From the NCBI GenBank assembly GCA_024708885.1, contig JANJXT010000056.1, forward strand, positions 1-44,408: a DNA stretch of 44,408 nt, given 5' to 3'. The DNA comes from Thiobacillus sp. (GTDB lineage: Bacteria > Pseudomonadota > Gammaproteobacteria > Burkholderiales > Thiobacillaceae). Positions within the stretch are counted from its first letter, which is position 1; each line of letters begins with the position of its first letter. The notes under the pieces are model-generated. The model worked only from the letters and a program-made list of their open reading frames with translations, had not been told where the DNA came from and did no database searches. The position numbers and the translations under genes were made by a program. Below, piece by piece: positions 8,608 through 18,622 of the stretch.

Positions 8608-10184
8608 ATGGCCAACAACAAAGAATCCGAACGGGCGGAACTGCACAAGACCATCTGGCGCATCGCCAACGACCTGCGCGGCAGCGTGGACGGCTGGGAC
8701 TTCAAGACCTACGTGCTCGGCATGCTGTTCTACCGCTTCATCTCGGAAAACCTGACCAGCTATCTCAACGAACAGGAGCGCAAGGCTGGGATGCCCGATT
8801 TCGACTATGCCCTCCTGAGCGATGCCGATGCCGAATTCGGCCGCGCTGAGACGGTGAAGGAAAAGGGCTTCTACATCCTGCCTTCCGAACTCTTCGCCAA
8901 TATGCGCAGTCGCGCCCGGCATGATGCCAACCTCAACGAAACGCTCTCCCGCATCTTTGCCGACATCGAAGGCTCGGCCACAGGCAGTGACTCAGAAAAC
9001 GACATCAAGGGGCTGTTCGACGACCTCGACGTGAACAGTTCGAAATTGGGTCCCACCGTGGCCAAGCGCAACGAAAAACTGGTCAAGCTGCTCGACGCCA
9101 TCGGCGACCTGCCGCTCTCAAGCGACACCGGCAATTTCTCCGACAACAGCATTGACCTGTTCGGCGACGCCTACGAATACCTGATGCAGATGTACGCATC
9201 CACCGCCGGCAAGTCCGGCGGCGAATTCTATACGCCACAGGAAGTCTCCGAACTGCTGGCCCGCATCACCGTCGTCGGCAAGACCGAGGTGAACAAGGTC
9301 TACGACCCGGCCTGCGGCTCAGGTTCGCTGCTGCTCAAGTTCGTCAAGGTGCTCGGCCACGACAAGGTGCGTCAGGGGTTCTTCGGCCAGGAAATCAACC
9401 TGACCACCTACAACCTATGCCGGATCAACATGTTCCTGCACGACGTCAATTTCGAGAAGTTCGACATCGCCCACGGCGACACCCTCACCGATCCGGCCCA
9501 CTGGGACGATGAGCCTTTCGAAGCCATCGTTTCCAATCCGCCGTACTCGATCAAATGGGACGGCGATGCCAATCCGCTGCTGATCAACGACCCGCGTTTC
9601 GCCCCGGCCGGCGTGCTCGCCCCCAAGAGCAAGGCCGACCTGGCCTTTACGATGCACATCCTGAGCTGGCTGGCGGTCAACGGCACGGCGGCCATCGTCG
9701 AATTCCCCGGCGTGCTCTATCGCGGCGGTGCGGAACAGAAGATCCGCCAGTACCTGATCGACAACAACTACGTCGATGCCGTCATCCAGTTGCCACCCGA
9801 CCTGTTCTTCGGCACGACCATCGCCACCTGCATCATCGTGCTGAAGAAGTCCAAGCACGACAACGCCACCCTGTTCATCGATGCCTCGGCCGAATTCGTG
9901 CGCAGCGGCAACAAGAACAAGCTGCTGCCGGAGCACCAGCAAAAGATCCTCGATGCCTATACCGGGCGCAGGAACATCGCCCACTTCGCACGGCTGGTGG
10001 AGAACGGCGACATTGCCGCCAACGGCTACAACATCGCCGTTTCCAGCTATGTCGAGCAGGCCAATACCAGCGAAGCCATCGACATCACCGCGCTCAACGC
10101 GGAGATCGCCCGCATCGTGACGCGGCAGGCGGAACTGCGTACCGCCATTGATGCCATCGTGGCCGACCTGGAAGGAGAGCAGGC

Positions 10185-10188
<4 letters not shown>
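8608..10188 (+). CDS. hsdM: Type I restriction-modification methyltransferase subunit
   Basis: HsdM, 526 residues, adenine-N6 methyltransferase that pairs with HsdS and HsdR. The SAM-binding motif DPACGSGSLLL is near residue 232 and the catalytic SNPPYS near 309, after the N-terminal helical HsdM domain (EKGFYILPSELF and following). ATG 8608 gives the usual N-terminus MANNKESERAELHKTIWRIAND; the frame is open further upstream but only by overlapping the GNAT gene. hsdS starts within its last codons (ATGA, 10185-10188), the normal coupling of these genes. The protein appears complete, so methylation capacity depends mainly on the S subunit. Confidence 0.95.
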
Positions 10189-10922
<734 letters not shown>

Positions 10923-10948
10923 CGACCCTCGGTGAGATTGGAAGTTTC

Positions 10949-11509
10949 ATGCGCGGCGCTGGAATACAAAAATCTGACTTCACCGAAACCGGCGTGGGCT
11001 GTATCCACTACGGCCAGATTCACACGCACTACGGCACATGGGCTGATGAAACCCTTTCGTTCGTCAACCCGGAATTTGCAGCGCGCTTGCGGAAGGCTCA
11101 TTCGGGCGATCTGGTCATTGCCACCACGAGCGAGGACGATGAAGCCGTGGCAAAGGCCGTCGCCTGGTTGGGCGATGAAGATGTAGCCATCAGCACCGAC
11201 GCCTACATCTTCCGACATACGATCAATCCGAAATACGTTTCCTACTTCTTCCAGACGGAATATTTCCAGTCACAGAAGAAGCCGCACATCACCGGAACCA
11301 AAGTGCGCCGCATCTCCGGCGAGAGCCTTGCGAAGATTCGCATTCCTGTCCCATCGGACGAAGAACAGGAGCGCATCGTTTCGATCCTCGACAAGTTCGA
11401 CGCGCTGGTGAATGACCTCTCCTCTGGCCTGCCCGCCGAAATCCGGGCACGCCGGCAGCAGTACGAACACTATCGCGACCGTCTGCTCACCTTTCGGGAG
11501 GCGGCATAA
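10949..11509 (+). CDS. hsdS: HsdS second half, out of frame at present
   Basis: Second recognition domain and C-terminal conserved region of the type I S subunit. The frame is open upstream through TTLGEIGSFMRGAGIQKSDF, the standard start of a second recognition domain, and back into the GCAA tract, so ATG 10949 is probably not the native start. The end, RARRQQYEHYRDRLLTF, repeats the helix that closes the first half. A weak GGAAG before ATG 10949 could allow separate translation as a 186-residue fragment, but this would lack the first strand of the domain. The sequence shows no damage apart from the frame offset, which supports a reversible off state and not decay. Confidence 0.88.
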   Translation: MRGAGIQKSDFTETGVGCIHYGQIHTHYGTWADETLSFVNPEFAARLRKAHSGDLVIATTSEDDEAVAKAVAWLGDEDVAISTDAYIFRHTINPKYVSYFFQTEYFQSQKKPHITGTKVRRISGESLAKIRIPVPSDEEQERIVSILDKFDALVNDLSSGLPAEIRARRQQYEHYRDRLLTFREAA

Positions 11510-11518
11510 ACATGGCAG

Positions 11519-11599
11519 CGTCATTCTGCGCGGAGCGAAGCGGAGTCGCAGAATCCATGAATGCTGTACATGGACCCTGCGACTTCGCGCAGGGTGACG
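11519..11599. repeat. REP-like double hairpin between hsdS and hsdR
   Basis: A palindromic element of about 81 bases. Hairpin one pairs ATTCTGCG (11523-11530) with CGCAGAAT (11547-11554); hairpin two pairs ACCCTGCG (11574-11581) with CGCAGGGT (11588-11595). The outer ends (CGTCA ... TGACG) and the middle (TCCATG ... CATGGA) are also inverted, so the whole forms a large cruciform. It has the look of dispersed REP/BIME elements. It separates hsdS from hsdR and could affect mRNA stability or hsdR expression. Confidence 0.7.
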
Positions 11600-11633
11600 G
11601 CGATTCAGCACTGGGTGACAAGGAGGGAGCGGC

Positions 11634-14600
11634 ATGAGCGAAGACTTCAAGTCTTGCCGCTACGAACCGATTGCGCTATCCAACGAGAGCACCGTCGTCG
11701 CCGAGTTTCTGCCCGAATTCCTTGGCGTTCGGGAGGCTGTCTATCAATCCGAGGCCGAACTGGAAAAGGCCTTCATCAAGCAGTTGCAGGTGCAGGCCTA
11801 TGAGTACCTGCCCATTGCCTCGGAAGCGGAGCTGATCGCCAACCTGCGCTGGGAGTTGGAGAAACTGAACAAGATTCAGTTCTCCGACGCCGAGTGGGAC
11901 CGTTTCTTCGGCACCTGCATTGCCGGCAGCAACGACGGCATCATCGAAAAGACCGCGCGCATCCAGGAAGACCACATCCAGGTACTCAAGCGCGACGACG
12001 GCAGCATCAAGAACATCTACCTGATCGACAAGCAGCACATCCACAACAACAGCCTGCAAGTCATCAACCAATATGAAGTCGAGGGTGCGCGGTCTAACCG
12101 CTACGACGTCACGGTGCTGGTCAATGGTCTGCCGATGGTGCACATCGAGTTGAAGCGACGGGGCGTGGACATCCGCGAGGCCTTCAACCAGATCAACCGC
12201 TACCAGCGCGACAGTTTCTGGGCGGGCTGCGGCCTGTTCGAGTATGTGCAGTTGTTCGTCATCAGCAACGGTACGCTGACCAAGTATTACAGCAACACCG
12301 TGCGCGATGGCCATCTGGCGGAACAACGCAGGCGAAGTGGCACCGGCGGCAGCAAGAGCAAGTCCTCGAACAGCTTTTCCTTCACCAGTTGGTGGGCCGA
12401 CGCGAAGAATCAGCCGATCACCGAGTTGACCGGCTTCACCAAGACCTTTTTCGCCAAGCACTCGCTGCTCAACGTCCTGACCCGTTACTGCGTTTTCGAC
12501 GTGGATCGCAAACTGCTGGTGATGCGGCCCTATCAGATCGTCGCGGCGGAACGCATCCTGCAACGCATCGGCACGGCCACCAACCACAAGCAGTTGGGCA
12601 GCGTCGCAGCGGGTGGCTACATCTGGCACACCACCGGCAGCGGCAAGACGCTGACCAGCTTCAAGGCGGCGCAACTAGCGCGGGGCCTGCCGGAGATCGA
12701 CAAGGTGCTGTTCGTGGTGGATCGCAAGGATCTGGATTACCAGACCATGAAGGAGTACGAACGCTTCGAGAAAGGGGCGGCCAACTCCAATACCTCGACG
12801 GCGGTGCTGCAGCGGCAACTGGAAGACCCGAACGCTCGCATCATCATCACCACCATCCAGAAGCTTTCCCGCTTCGTGACCAAGAACAAGAAGCATCCGG
12901 TCTATGACCAGCATGTGGTGGTGATTTTCGACGAATGCCATCGCAGCCAGTTCGGCGACATGCATGCCGAAATCACCCGAGTGTTCAAGCGCTATCACCT
13001 GTTCGGTTTCACCGGCACGCCGATCTTCGCTGAGAATGCCGGCACCACCGGCAACCCGCTACGGCGCACCACCGAACAGGCATTCGGCGACAAGCTGCAT
13101 ACCTACACGATTGTCGATGCCATCAACGACAAGAACGTGCTGCCGTTCCGTATCGACTACATCAACACGATCAAGGCTTCGCCCGCTATCCGGGACAAGA
13201 AAGTGTCGGCCATCGATACCGAGCGGGCGCTGTTGGCACCGGAGCGCATCACGCAGATCGTGGGCTATATCCGCGAGCACTTCGACCAGAAGACCAAGCG
13301 CAGTGCCAGCTATCGTCACGATGGCAAGCGGCTGGCCGGATTCAATTCGCTGTTTGCCACGGCGAGCATCGAGGCGGCCAAGCGCTACTACGCCGAATTT
13401 GCCGAGCAGCAAAACCCACTGCCACCGGCGCAGCGCCTCAAGGTGGGCTTGATCTACAGCTTCGCCGTCAACGAGGAAGAATCCGACGGCCTATTGAGCG
13501 AGGAAGAGTTCGAGACTGAGGGGCTGGATCAAAGCTCACGTGACTTTCTGGATGCGGCCATCGGCGACTACAACGGCCTGTTCGGTACCAGTTTCGACAC
13601 GTCCGCCGACAAGTTCCAGAACTACTACAAGGATTTGTCGCAGCGCCTGAAGAAGCGTGAGCTCGACTTGGCGATCGTGGTCAACATGTTCCTGACCGGC
13701 TTCGACGCCACCACACTGAACACGCTGTGGGTGGACAAGAACCTGCGCGCGCACGGGCTGATTCAGGCGTATTCGCGCACCAACCGCATCCTCAACTCGG
13801 TCAAGACCTACGGCAACATCGTTTCCTTCCGCGATCTGGAGCAGGCCACCAACGACGCGCTGGCGCTGTTCGGCAACAAGGACGCCAAGGGCATCGTGCT
13901 GCTCAAGCCCTACGCGGACTACTACGCCGAATACCAGAAGAAGCTCGCAGAGCTGATGGCGCTGTTCCCGCTGGGCGTGGCCATCACCAGCGAGGCGGCG
14001 CAGAAGGCGTTCATCAAGCTGTTCGGCGCCATCCTGCGGCTGAAGAACATCCTCACAGCCTTCGATGACTTCGCGGGCAATGAAATCCTGAGCGACCGGG
14101 ATTTTCAGGACTACCAGAGCCTGTATCTGAACCTGTACGCCGAATTCCGCAGCGCGTCCGACGCCGAGAAGGAGACGATCAACGACGACGTGGTGTTCGA
14201 GATCGAGCTCATCAAGCAGGTCGAGATCAACGTCGATTACATCCTGATGCTGGTCGAGCGCTACATCAGGGCCAAAGGCACCGGCCAGGACAAGGAAATT
14301 CGCGCCACCATCGAGCGCGCGATCAATTCCAGCCCCAGCTTGCGCAACAAGAAAGACCTCATCGAAGCGTTCGTGGATTCCGTTTCCCCGAAAGCCAAGG
14401 TGGATGCGGAATGGCAGGCGTTCGTTGCCAGGAAGAAGGTCGAGGAGCTTGACCAGATCATCGCCGACGAGGGCTTGAACGCCGACGAGACGAAGACTTT
14501 CGTGGACAACGCCTTCCGCGACGGCGCGATTCCGGCCACCGGCACGGCCATCACGAAGATTCTGCCGCCAGTGTCGCGGTTCTCGAAGAACAACAACCAT

Positions 14601-14669
14601 TCGGCGAAGAAGCAGTCGGTGCTGGACAAGCTGGCGGCGTTCTTCGAGCGGTATTTTGGGTTGGGGTGA
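11634..14669 (+). CDS. hsdR: Type I restriction endonuclease motor subunit
   Basis: HsdR, 1011 residues, the ATP-driven translocase and nuclease of the type I complex. The PD-(D/E)xK nuclease core is seen at about residues 155-175 (NRYDVTVLVNGLPMVHIELKRR, with Asp and ELK). Helicase motif I HTTGSGKT is near 332, motif II DECHR near 433, and motif III as FTGTP near 460. Motif VI follows as LIQAYSRTNRIL near 710. A helical C-terminal region for binding the methyltransferase follows. A strong ribosome site (AGGAGGGAG) precedes ATG 11634. The gene is intact, so restriction activity should depend on which S subunit is made. The next gene starts four bases after the stop. Confidence 0.95.
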   Translation: MSEDFKSCRYEPIALSNESTVVAEFLPEFLGVREAVYQSEAELEKAFIKQLQVQAYEYLPIASEAELIANLRWELEKLNKIQFSDAEWDRFFGTCIAGSNDGIIEKTARIQEDHIQVLKRDDGSIKNIYLIDKQHIHNNSLQVINQYEVEGARSNRYDVTVLVNGLPMVHIELKRRGVDIREAFNQINRYQRDSFWAGCGLFEYVQLFVISNGTLTKYYSNTVRDGHLAEQRRRSGTGGSKSKSSNSFSFTSWWADAKNQPITELTGFTKTFFAKHSLLNVLTRYCVFDVDRKLLVMRPYQIVAAERILQRIGTATNHKQLGSVAAGGYIWHTTGSGKTLTSFKAAQLARGLPEIDKVLFVVDRKDLDYQTMKEYERFEKGAANSNTSTAVLQRQLEDPNARIIITTIQKLSRFVTKNKKHPVYDQHVVVIFDECHRSQFGDMHAEITRVFKRYHLFGFTGTPIFAENAGTTGNPLRRTTEQAFGDKLHTYTIVDAINDKNVLPFRIDYINTIKASPAIRDKKVSAIDTERALLAPERITQIVGYIREHFDQKTKRSASYRHDGKRLAGFNSLFATASIEAAKRYYAEFAEQQNPLPPAQRLKVGLIYSFAVNEEESDGLLSEEEFETEGLDQSSRDFLDAAIGDYNGLFGTSFDTSADKFQNYYKDLSQRLKKRELDLAIVVNMFLTGFDATTLNTLWVDKNLRAHGLIQAYSRTNRILNSVKTYGNIVSFRDLEQATNDALALFGNKDAKGIVLLKPYADYYAEYQKKLAELMALFPLGVAITSEAAQKAFIKLFGAILRLKNILTAFDDFAGNEILSDRDFQDYQSLYLNLYAEFRSASDAEKETINDDVVFEIELIKQVEINVDYILMLVERYIRAKGTGQDKEIRATIERAINSSPSLRNKKDLIEAFVDSVSPKAKVDAEWQAFVARKKVEELDQIIADEGLNADETKTFVDNAFRDGAIPATGTAITKILPPVSRFSKNNNHSAKKQSVLDKLAAFFERYFGLG

Positions 14670-14673
14670 GACG

Positions 14674-17043
14674 ATGGCCGAAACGGCTGTGGCGCTTGAT
14701 GCCGATGAGCTGGCCACGCTGCGCGCGGAGAACGCGCGCCTGACCGCGCTGCTGGACGCACACGGCATCGCGTGGCGCGTACCGCCCGAGACGGAAACGC
14801 CGACGGTTGCGGAACCACCCTCGCGCCTCAACACCGACGAGAAGGTTGCGCTGTTCCGCACGCTGTTTCGTGGCCGAACGGATGTGTACCCGATCCGCTG
14901 GGAAGGCAAGACCAGCGGCAAATCCGGCTACGCCCCGGCCTGCGCCAACGAGTGGCGTGCCGATGTCTGCGAGAAGCCGCGCATCAAGTGCAGCGAGTGC
15001 GCCCACCGCGCCTTGCTGCCGCTGACCGATGCGGTGATCTACGACCATCTGGCCGGTGAACACACGGTCGGTGTCTATCCGCTGCTGGAAGGCGACACCT
15101 GCCATTTCCTCGCGGTCGATTTCGACGAGGCCGACTGGCGCGAGGATGCCAAGGCCTTCATCCAGTCTTGCACTGAACTGGGCGTATCGGCGGCGCTGGA
15201 GATTTCCCGCTCCGGCCAGGGCGCGCACGCCTGGGTGTTCTTCGCCGGTGCGGTATCGGCCCGGGATGCGCGTCGTCTGGGCACCGCCATCATCAGCCAT
15301 GCCTGCACGCGAACGCGACAACTGAAGCTGACGTCCTATGACCGCCTCTTTCCCAACCAGGACACGATGCCCAAGGGTGGCTTCGGCAACCTGATCGCCT
15401 TGCCCTTGCAGAAGAGGCCGCGCGAGCTGGGCTTCAGCGTGTTCGTGGATGCCGACCTCCAGCCGTATTCCGACCAGTGGGCGTTTCTCGCATCCGTCGC
15501 GCGGATGCTCGCACACGACATCGAGCCGACCATCCTGCGCGCGACGGGCAGCGTGCATCCGCTGGACGTGACCTTCATCGACGACGAGGATCTGGCCACG
15601 CCGTGGAAGCGGCAAAGCAAGCCGGCCAAGCTGGCCGGGCTGATGCCCCAATCGCTGACCGTGACCCTGGCCAATCAGGTCTATTTCGAGAAGGCGCAAC
15701 TGCCGCAAGCGCTGGCCAATCGTCTGATCCGGCTGGCGGCCTTCCAGAACCCGGAGTTCTACCGGGCGCAGGCAATGCGGATGTCGGTGTGGGACAAGCC
15801 GCGCATTATCGGCTGCGCCGAAAACTTTCCGCAGCACATCGCGCTGCCGCGCGGGTGTTTCGACGCCGCGTGCGACCTGTTGGCGGATAACGGCATTCGT
15901 CTTGACTTGCGCGACGAGCGCCACGCCGGAGCACCTATCGCCGTCGGCTTCAGCGGCATGCTTCGCCCAGACCAGGAAGCCGCCGTGGCGGCGATGCTCG
16001 GGCACGATGACGGTGTACTTTGCGCGCCAACGGCCTTCGGCAAAACGGTGACGGCGGCGGCCATGATCGCCCGACGCGGCGTGAACACCCTGGTACTGGT
16101 GCATCGCACGGAATTGCTCAAGCAGTGGCAGGCGCGGCTCGCCACATTCCTCAGCGCAGACAAGGGCGTGATCGGTGCTATCGGCGGCGGCAAGAACAAG
16201 CCCAGCGGCCAGATCGACATCGCGGTGATGCAATCGCTTTCGCGTCAAGGCGAAGTCGATGCGCGGGTCGAGAACTACGGGCAGGTGATCGTGGACGAAT
16301 GCCACCACGTCGGCGCGGCGTCCTTCGATGCCATCCTGCGGCGCACGAAGGCGAAATACGTGCTCGGCCTGACGGCAACGCCGATTCGCCGCGACGGGCA
16401 ACAGCCCATCATCTTCATGCAGTGCGGGCCGATCCGTCACAAAGCGGCGCAGCCGCTTGACGCGCCGCACGATCTGGCGGTGGTGCCATGGTTCATCGAG
16501 TCGCCGATTGCCCTGCCGCCGGAGGCGGGCATCCAGGATGTGTTCCGGCATCTCGCCCAAAACCAAGCCCGCACCGACGCAATCGCCAGCGCCATCACCG
16601 AGGCCTTCCGGCAAGGCCGCAAGGTTCTGGCGTTGACCGAACGGACCGAGCACATTGACGCCATTCGCGCCGCGTTGGCCGACGAAATTCCCGAGCCCTT
16701 CGTATTACATGGGCGGATGTCGAAGAAACAACGCGCCACACTGATCACGGCGCTCGATGCCCTGCCGCCCGATGGGCCGCGCGTGTTGCTGGCCACCGGC
16801 AAGCTGGTCGGCGAAGGCTTCGATCATCCGCCACTGGACACCTTGGTGCTGGCGATGCCCGTCTCGTGGAAGGGCACGCTCCAGCAGTACGCCGGTCGCC
16901 TGCACCGGGAGCACGCCAGCAAGATCGACGTGCGCATCATCGACTTTGTGGACACCGGGCATCCGGCGCTGCTGCGGATGTGGGACAAGCGCCAGCGTGG
17001 CTACCGGGCGATGGGGTATCGGGTTGAAACGGCAGAGTGGTGA
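14674..17043 (+). CDS. TOTE-type primase-helicase fusion protein
   Basis: A 789-residue two-part protein. The N-terminal half resembles the archaeo-eukaryotic primase domain of the TOTE conflict systems: a Cys cluster (APACANEW, ADVCEKP, IKCSECAHR), then the LAVDFDEADW motif with two metal-binding Asp near 149 and 151, and SRSGQGAHAWVFF. The C-terminal half is a superfamily 2 helicase: CAPTAFGKT near 448, VDECHH near 540, LTATPIRRDG near 568, and QYAGRLHRE near 740. ATG 14674 lies four bases after hsdR, in the same orientation, so it is likely co-expressed with the restriction genes. It may add a nucleic-acid-dependent defence step or a repair role; this is inferred from domains and location. 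The upstream in-frame ATG at 14656 overlaps hsdR and is less likely. Confidence 0.85.
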   Translation: MAETAVALDADELATLRAENARLTALLDAHGIAWRVPPETETPTVAEPPSRLNTDEKVALFRTLFRGRTDVYPIRWEGKTSGKSGYAPACANEWRADVCEKPRIKCSECAHRALLPLTDAVIYDHLAGEHTVGVYPLLEGDTCHFLAVDFDEADWREDAKAFIQSCTELGVSAALEISRSGQGAHAWVFFAGAVSARDARRLGTAIISHACTRTRQLKLTSYDRLFPNQDTMPKGGFGNLIALPLQKRPRELGFSVFVDADLQPYSDQWAFLASVARMLAHDIEPTILRATGSVHPLDVTFIDDEDLATPWKRQSKPAKLAGLMPQSLTVTLANQVYFEKAQLPQALANRLIRLAAFQNPEFYRAQAMRMSVWDKPRIIGCAENFPQHIALPRGCFDAACDLLADNGIRLDLRDERHAGAPIAVGFSGMLRPDQEAAVAAMLGHDDGVLCAPTAFGKTVTAAAMIARRGVNTLVLVHRTELLKQWQARLATFLSADKGVIGAIGGGKNKPSGQIDIAVMQSLSRQGEVDARVENYGQVIVDECHHVGAASFDAILRRTKAKYVLGLTATPIRRDGQQPIIFMQCGPIRHKAAQPLDAPHDLAVVPWFIESPIALPPEAGIQDVFRHLAQNQARTDAIASAITEAFRQGRKVLALTERTEHIDAIRAALADEIPEPFVLHGRMSKKQRATLITALDALPPDGPRVLLATGKLVGEGFDHPPLDTLVLAMPVSWKGTLQQYAGRLHREHASKIDVRIIDFVDTGHPALLRMWDKRQRGYRAMGYRVETAEW

Positions 17044-17062
17044 CAATTTGCCACCACTCTGC
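17032..17062. promoter_or_regulatory. Perfect 11-base inverted repeat before second TA pair
   Basis: GCAGAGTGGTG (17032-17042) and CACCACTCTGC (17052-17062) form a perfect inverted repeat around nine bases. It overlaps the helicase stop codon and ends 34 bases before the antitoxin ATG. There is no T-run after it, so it looks less like a terminator than an operator for the ribbon-helix-helix antitoxin. Confidence 0.6.
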
Positions 17063-17096
17063 TAGACTTCGCTCGTCGAATCTCCGGAGCCCGAAC

Positions 17097-17420
17097 ATGA
17101 CCACCACGACGCTTGACCGTGGCCGCATCACGGCACGTGTACCGATGGCCGTGCAGGAAACCTTGGAAATGGCCGCCAGCCTGACGGGTGCGACCCTGAA
17201 CCAGTTCGTCGTCCAGACCGCCTTGCGCGAGGCCGAACGCATCATCGAGCAGGAGCGCGTCATCCGCCTTTCCGCCCGTGATACCGAGGCATTCCTCGCG
17301 GCGCTGGACAACCCATTGCCACCCAACGCCGCGTTGAAGGCGGCCCTCGAAGACTACGCGGCGCGACGCAATGATCAGACTGGAACCCTTGACTGGGCAC
17401 CACGACCGAAACGGGTTTGA
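17097..17420 (+). CDS. DUF1778-family antitoxin, second copy
   Basis: A 107-residue paralogue of the antitoxin at 7826. The shared segments are GRITARVPMAVQETLEMAASL, ATLNQFVVQTALREAERII and VIRLSARDTEAFLAALDNPLPP. ATG 17097 is chosen because a GGAG site lies about nine bases upstream and because it aligns with the first copy; the frame is open further upstream into the inverted repeat. The toxin gene overlaps its 3' end by 50 bases. The neighbouring perfect inverted repeat is a good candidate binding site for this protein. Confidence 0.87.
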   Translation: MTTTTLDRGRITARVPMAVQETLEMAASLTGATLNQFVVQTALREAERIIEQERVIRLSARDTEAFLAALDNPLPPNAALKAALEDYAARRNDQTGTLDWAPRPKRV

Positions 17421-17889
17421 TTGCGGCGTCGAGGTTCTCAACGTCTGGCTGAAGCAGACCGCGCTCCAGCATCAGGGCAAGGGAATCTCGCGCACCTTCG
17501 TCGCCGTGCCTGCCGATGAAGCGGCGGTGCAAGCGTGGACGCGGTCCGGCTACGCGTTGGAGGCCAACGGCATCCTCGGCTTCTATGCCCTGACCTCGGC
17601 GTTCGTGTTGACCAACGACTTGCCCGCCAAGCAGGCCAAACGCTATCCGCGCCAGATTCCAGTCACGCGCCTCGGCGGTTTGGCCACGCGATCAGATATG
17701 CAAGGGCAAGGCTTGGGTCAGTTGTTGTTGGCCGACGCCGTGAATCGCGCCCGCATGGCGGCGCAGGCCGTGGGCAGTGCGGGCTTGTTCGTGGACGCGA
17801 AGAACGAAGCTGCGGCGCGGTTCTACCAACGCTACGGATTCACGCCTTCCACCGACCAGCCGCTGAAACTGTTCCTGTCGTTGTGGTGA
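17371..17889 (+). CDS. GNAT acetyltransferase toxin, second copy
   Basis: A 172-residue GNAT toxin homologous to the one at 8106: LTGHHDRNGFDCGVEVLNVWLKQ matches its N-terminus, and the acetyl-CoA loop is RSDMQGQGLGQLLL. The end FYQRYGFTPSTDQPLKLFLSLW matches the family. It has an insert near residues 50-65 (AVQAWTRSGYALEANG) compared with the first copy. Together with the antitoxin it closes the defence cluster on the right, as the first pair opens it on the left. Confidence 0.87.
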   Translation: MIRLEPLTGHHDRNGFDCGVEVLNVWLKQTALQHQGKGISRTFVAVPADEAAVQAWTRSGYALEANGILGFYALTSAFVLTNDLPAKQAKRYPRQIPVTRLGGLATRSDMQGQGLGQLLLADAVNRARMAAQAVGSAGLFVDAKNEAAARFYQRYGFTPSTDQPLKLFLSLW

Positions 17890-17969
17890 GCGGTTTCCCG
17901 CCCGTTCTGCGGGTGCCACCAGCCGGTCGCCCGACCGCCACCACGCGCCCGGTTCGCCCCTGTTCCGCC

Positions 17970-18344
17970 CTATCTTCTCTCGAAACCTGCGCCAACTTCT
18001 TCGCCGTGGCACACGCAGACGGCGTTGTTCATCAACCACCTGCGCGCGTGCTGATGGGAATGGTTGGCGCTGTCCAGCCCCGCGCGCTGCATGGTTCGCT
18101 CCGCCGTCGTGGCCTCGCCCTTGAACGACCACAGCGCGCCGAACACCTTCGACTGACCATCGGTGAACTGGATCGGCGTGGCCTGAACATCCGGCAGCGT
18201 CGCCCACTTGAAATCTGCCGAGAACGGCCCGTTCACCGGCGTGGCCGGATCGGCAACTACTGGCGTCGCGGGCGGCGACGTGGCGATGAACGAAATCGCA
18301 CCGCCATAGAGCGTGAACGTTCTTCCAGCGCCAGCCACTCGACG
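17970..18344 (-). pseudogene. Protein fragment of unknown family
   Basis: The minus-strand frame reads as natural protein (FTLYGGAISFIATSPP, then FSADFKWATLPDV, FGALWSFKGEATTAER, RRWLMNNAVCVCHGEE) and ends at TAG 17972-17970. There is no start codon with a ribosome site nearby and the upstream DNA belongs to a different fragment, so I take it as a remnant. I do not recognise the family. Confidence 0.4.
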
Positions 18345-18387
18345 CCCGCGCCGAAGGGCGATCAGTGAACCCAACTGCATCGTTACC

Positions 18388-18498
18388 ATGTGGCTGGACT
18401 TCGCCGAGAACCAGGCCTGCCGCCGCAAGGACGTGTTCCTGAAGGACTGGGCAGAACGGCTTGATGCCTTCCTGACCTTCAACAAAGATCGTGGATAA
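18388..18498 (+). pseudogene. RhuM-family C-terminal fragment
   Basis: A 36-residue stretch, MWLDFAENQACRRKDVFLKD then WAERLDAFLTFNKDRG, closely resembles the C-terminal part of RhuM/virulence-type proteins often found beside type I restriction genes. The rest of such a protein is missing on both sides. It is a remnant, perhaps of an older restriction-linked cargo. Confidence 0.55.
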
Positions 18499-18572
18499 CG
18501 CGATAGATCGATTGCAGGCGAACTGACCTGTCTGCGTGTGATTTCGTGTGCAGGTAGCATTGTCGGACCAGT

Positions 18573-18593
18573 GTGGCGCAAAATATGAGCCAC
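18573..18593. promoter_or_regulatory. WYL-regulon palindrome, copy 1
   Basis: GTGGC, then GCAAAATATGA, then GCCAC: a 21-base imperfect palindrome ending 29 bases before the start of the WYL regulator gene. It is the most divergent of four copies in the 11-base centre. Its place before the regulator suggests autoregulation. Confidence 0.8.
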
Positions 18594-18622
18594 CACAATT
18601 CCAGGTTTTGGCCCGAGACCCC

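Larger units (their letters stand above)
17890..18572. other. Gap of about 680 bases with gene debris
   Basis: No intact gene is visible between the second toxin and the WYL regulator. Two protein-like fragments are present in opposite directions (17970-18344 minus, 18388-18498 plus, listed separately). The first 80 bases after the toxin stop contain a short inverted repeat (CCCGC ... GCGGG) without a T-run. The stretch looks like a junction of older insertions. Confidence 0.55.
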
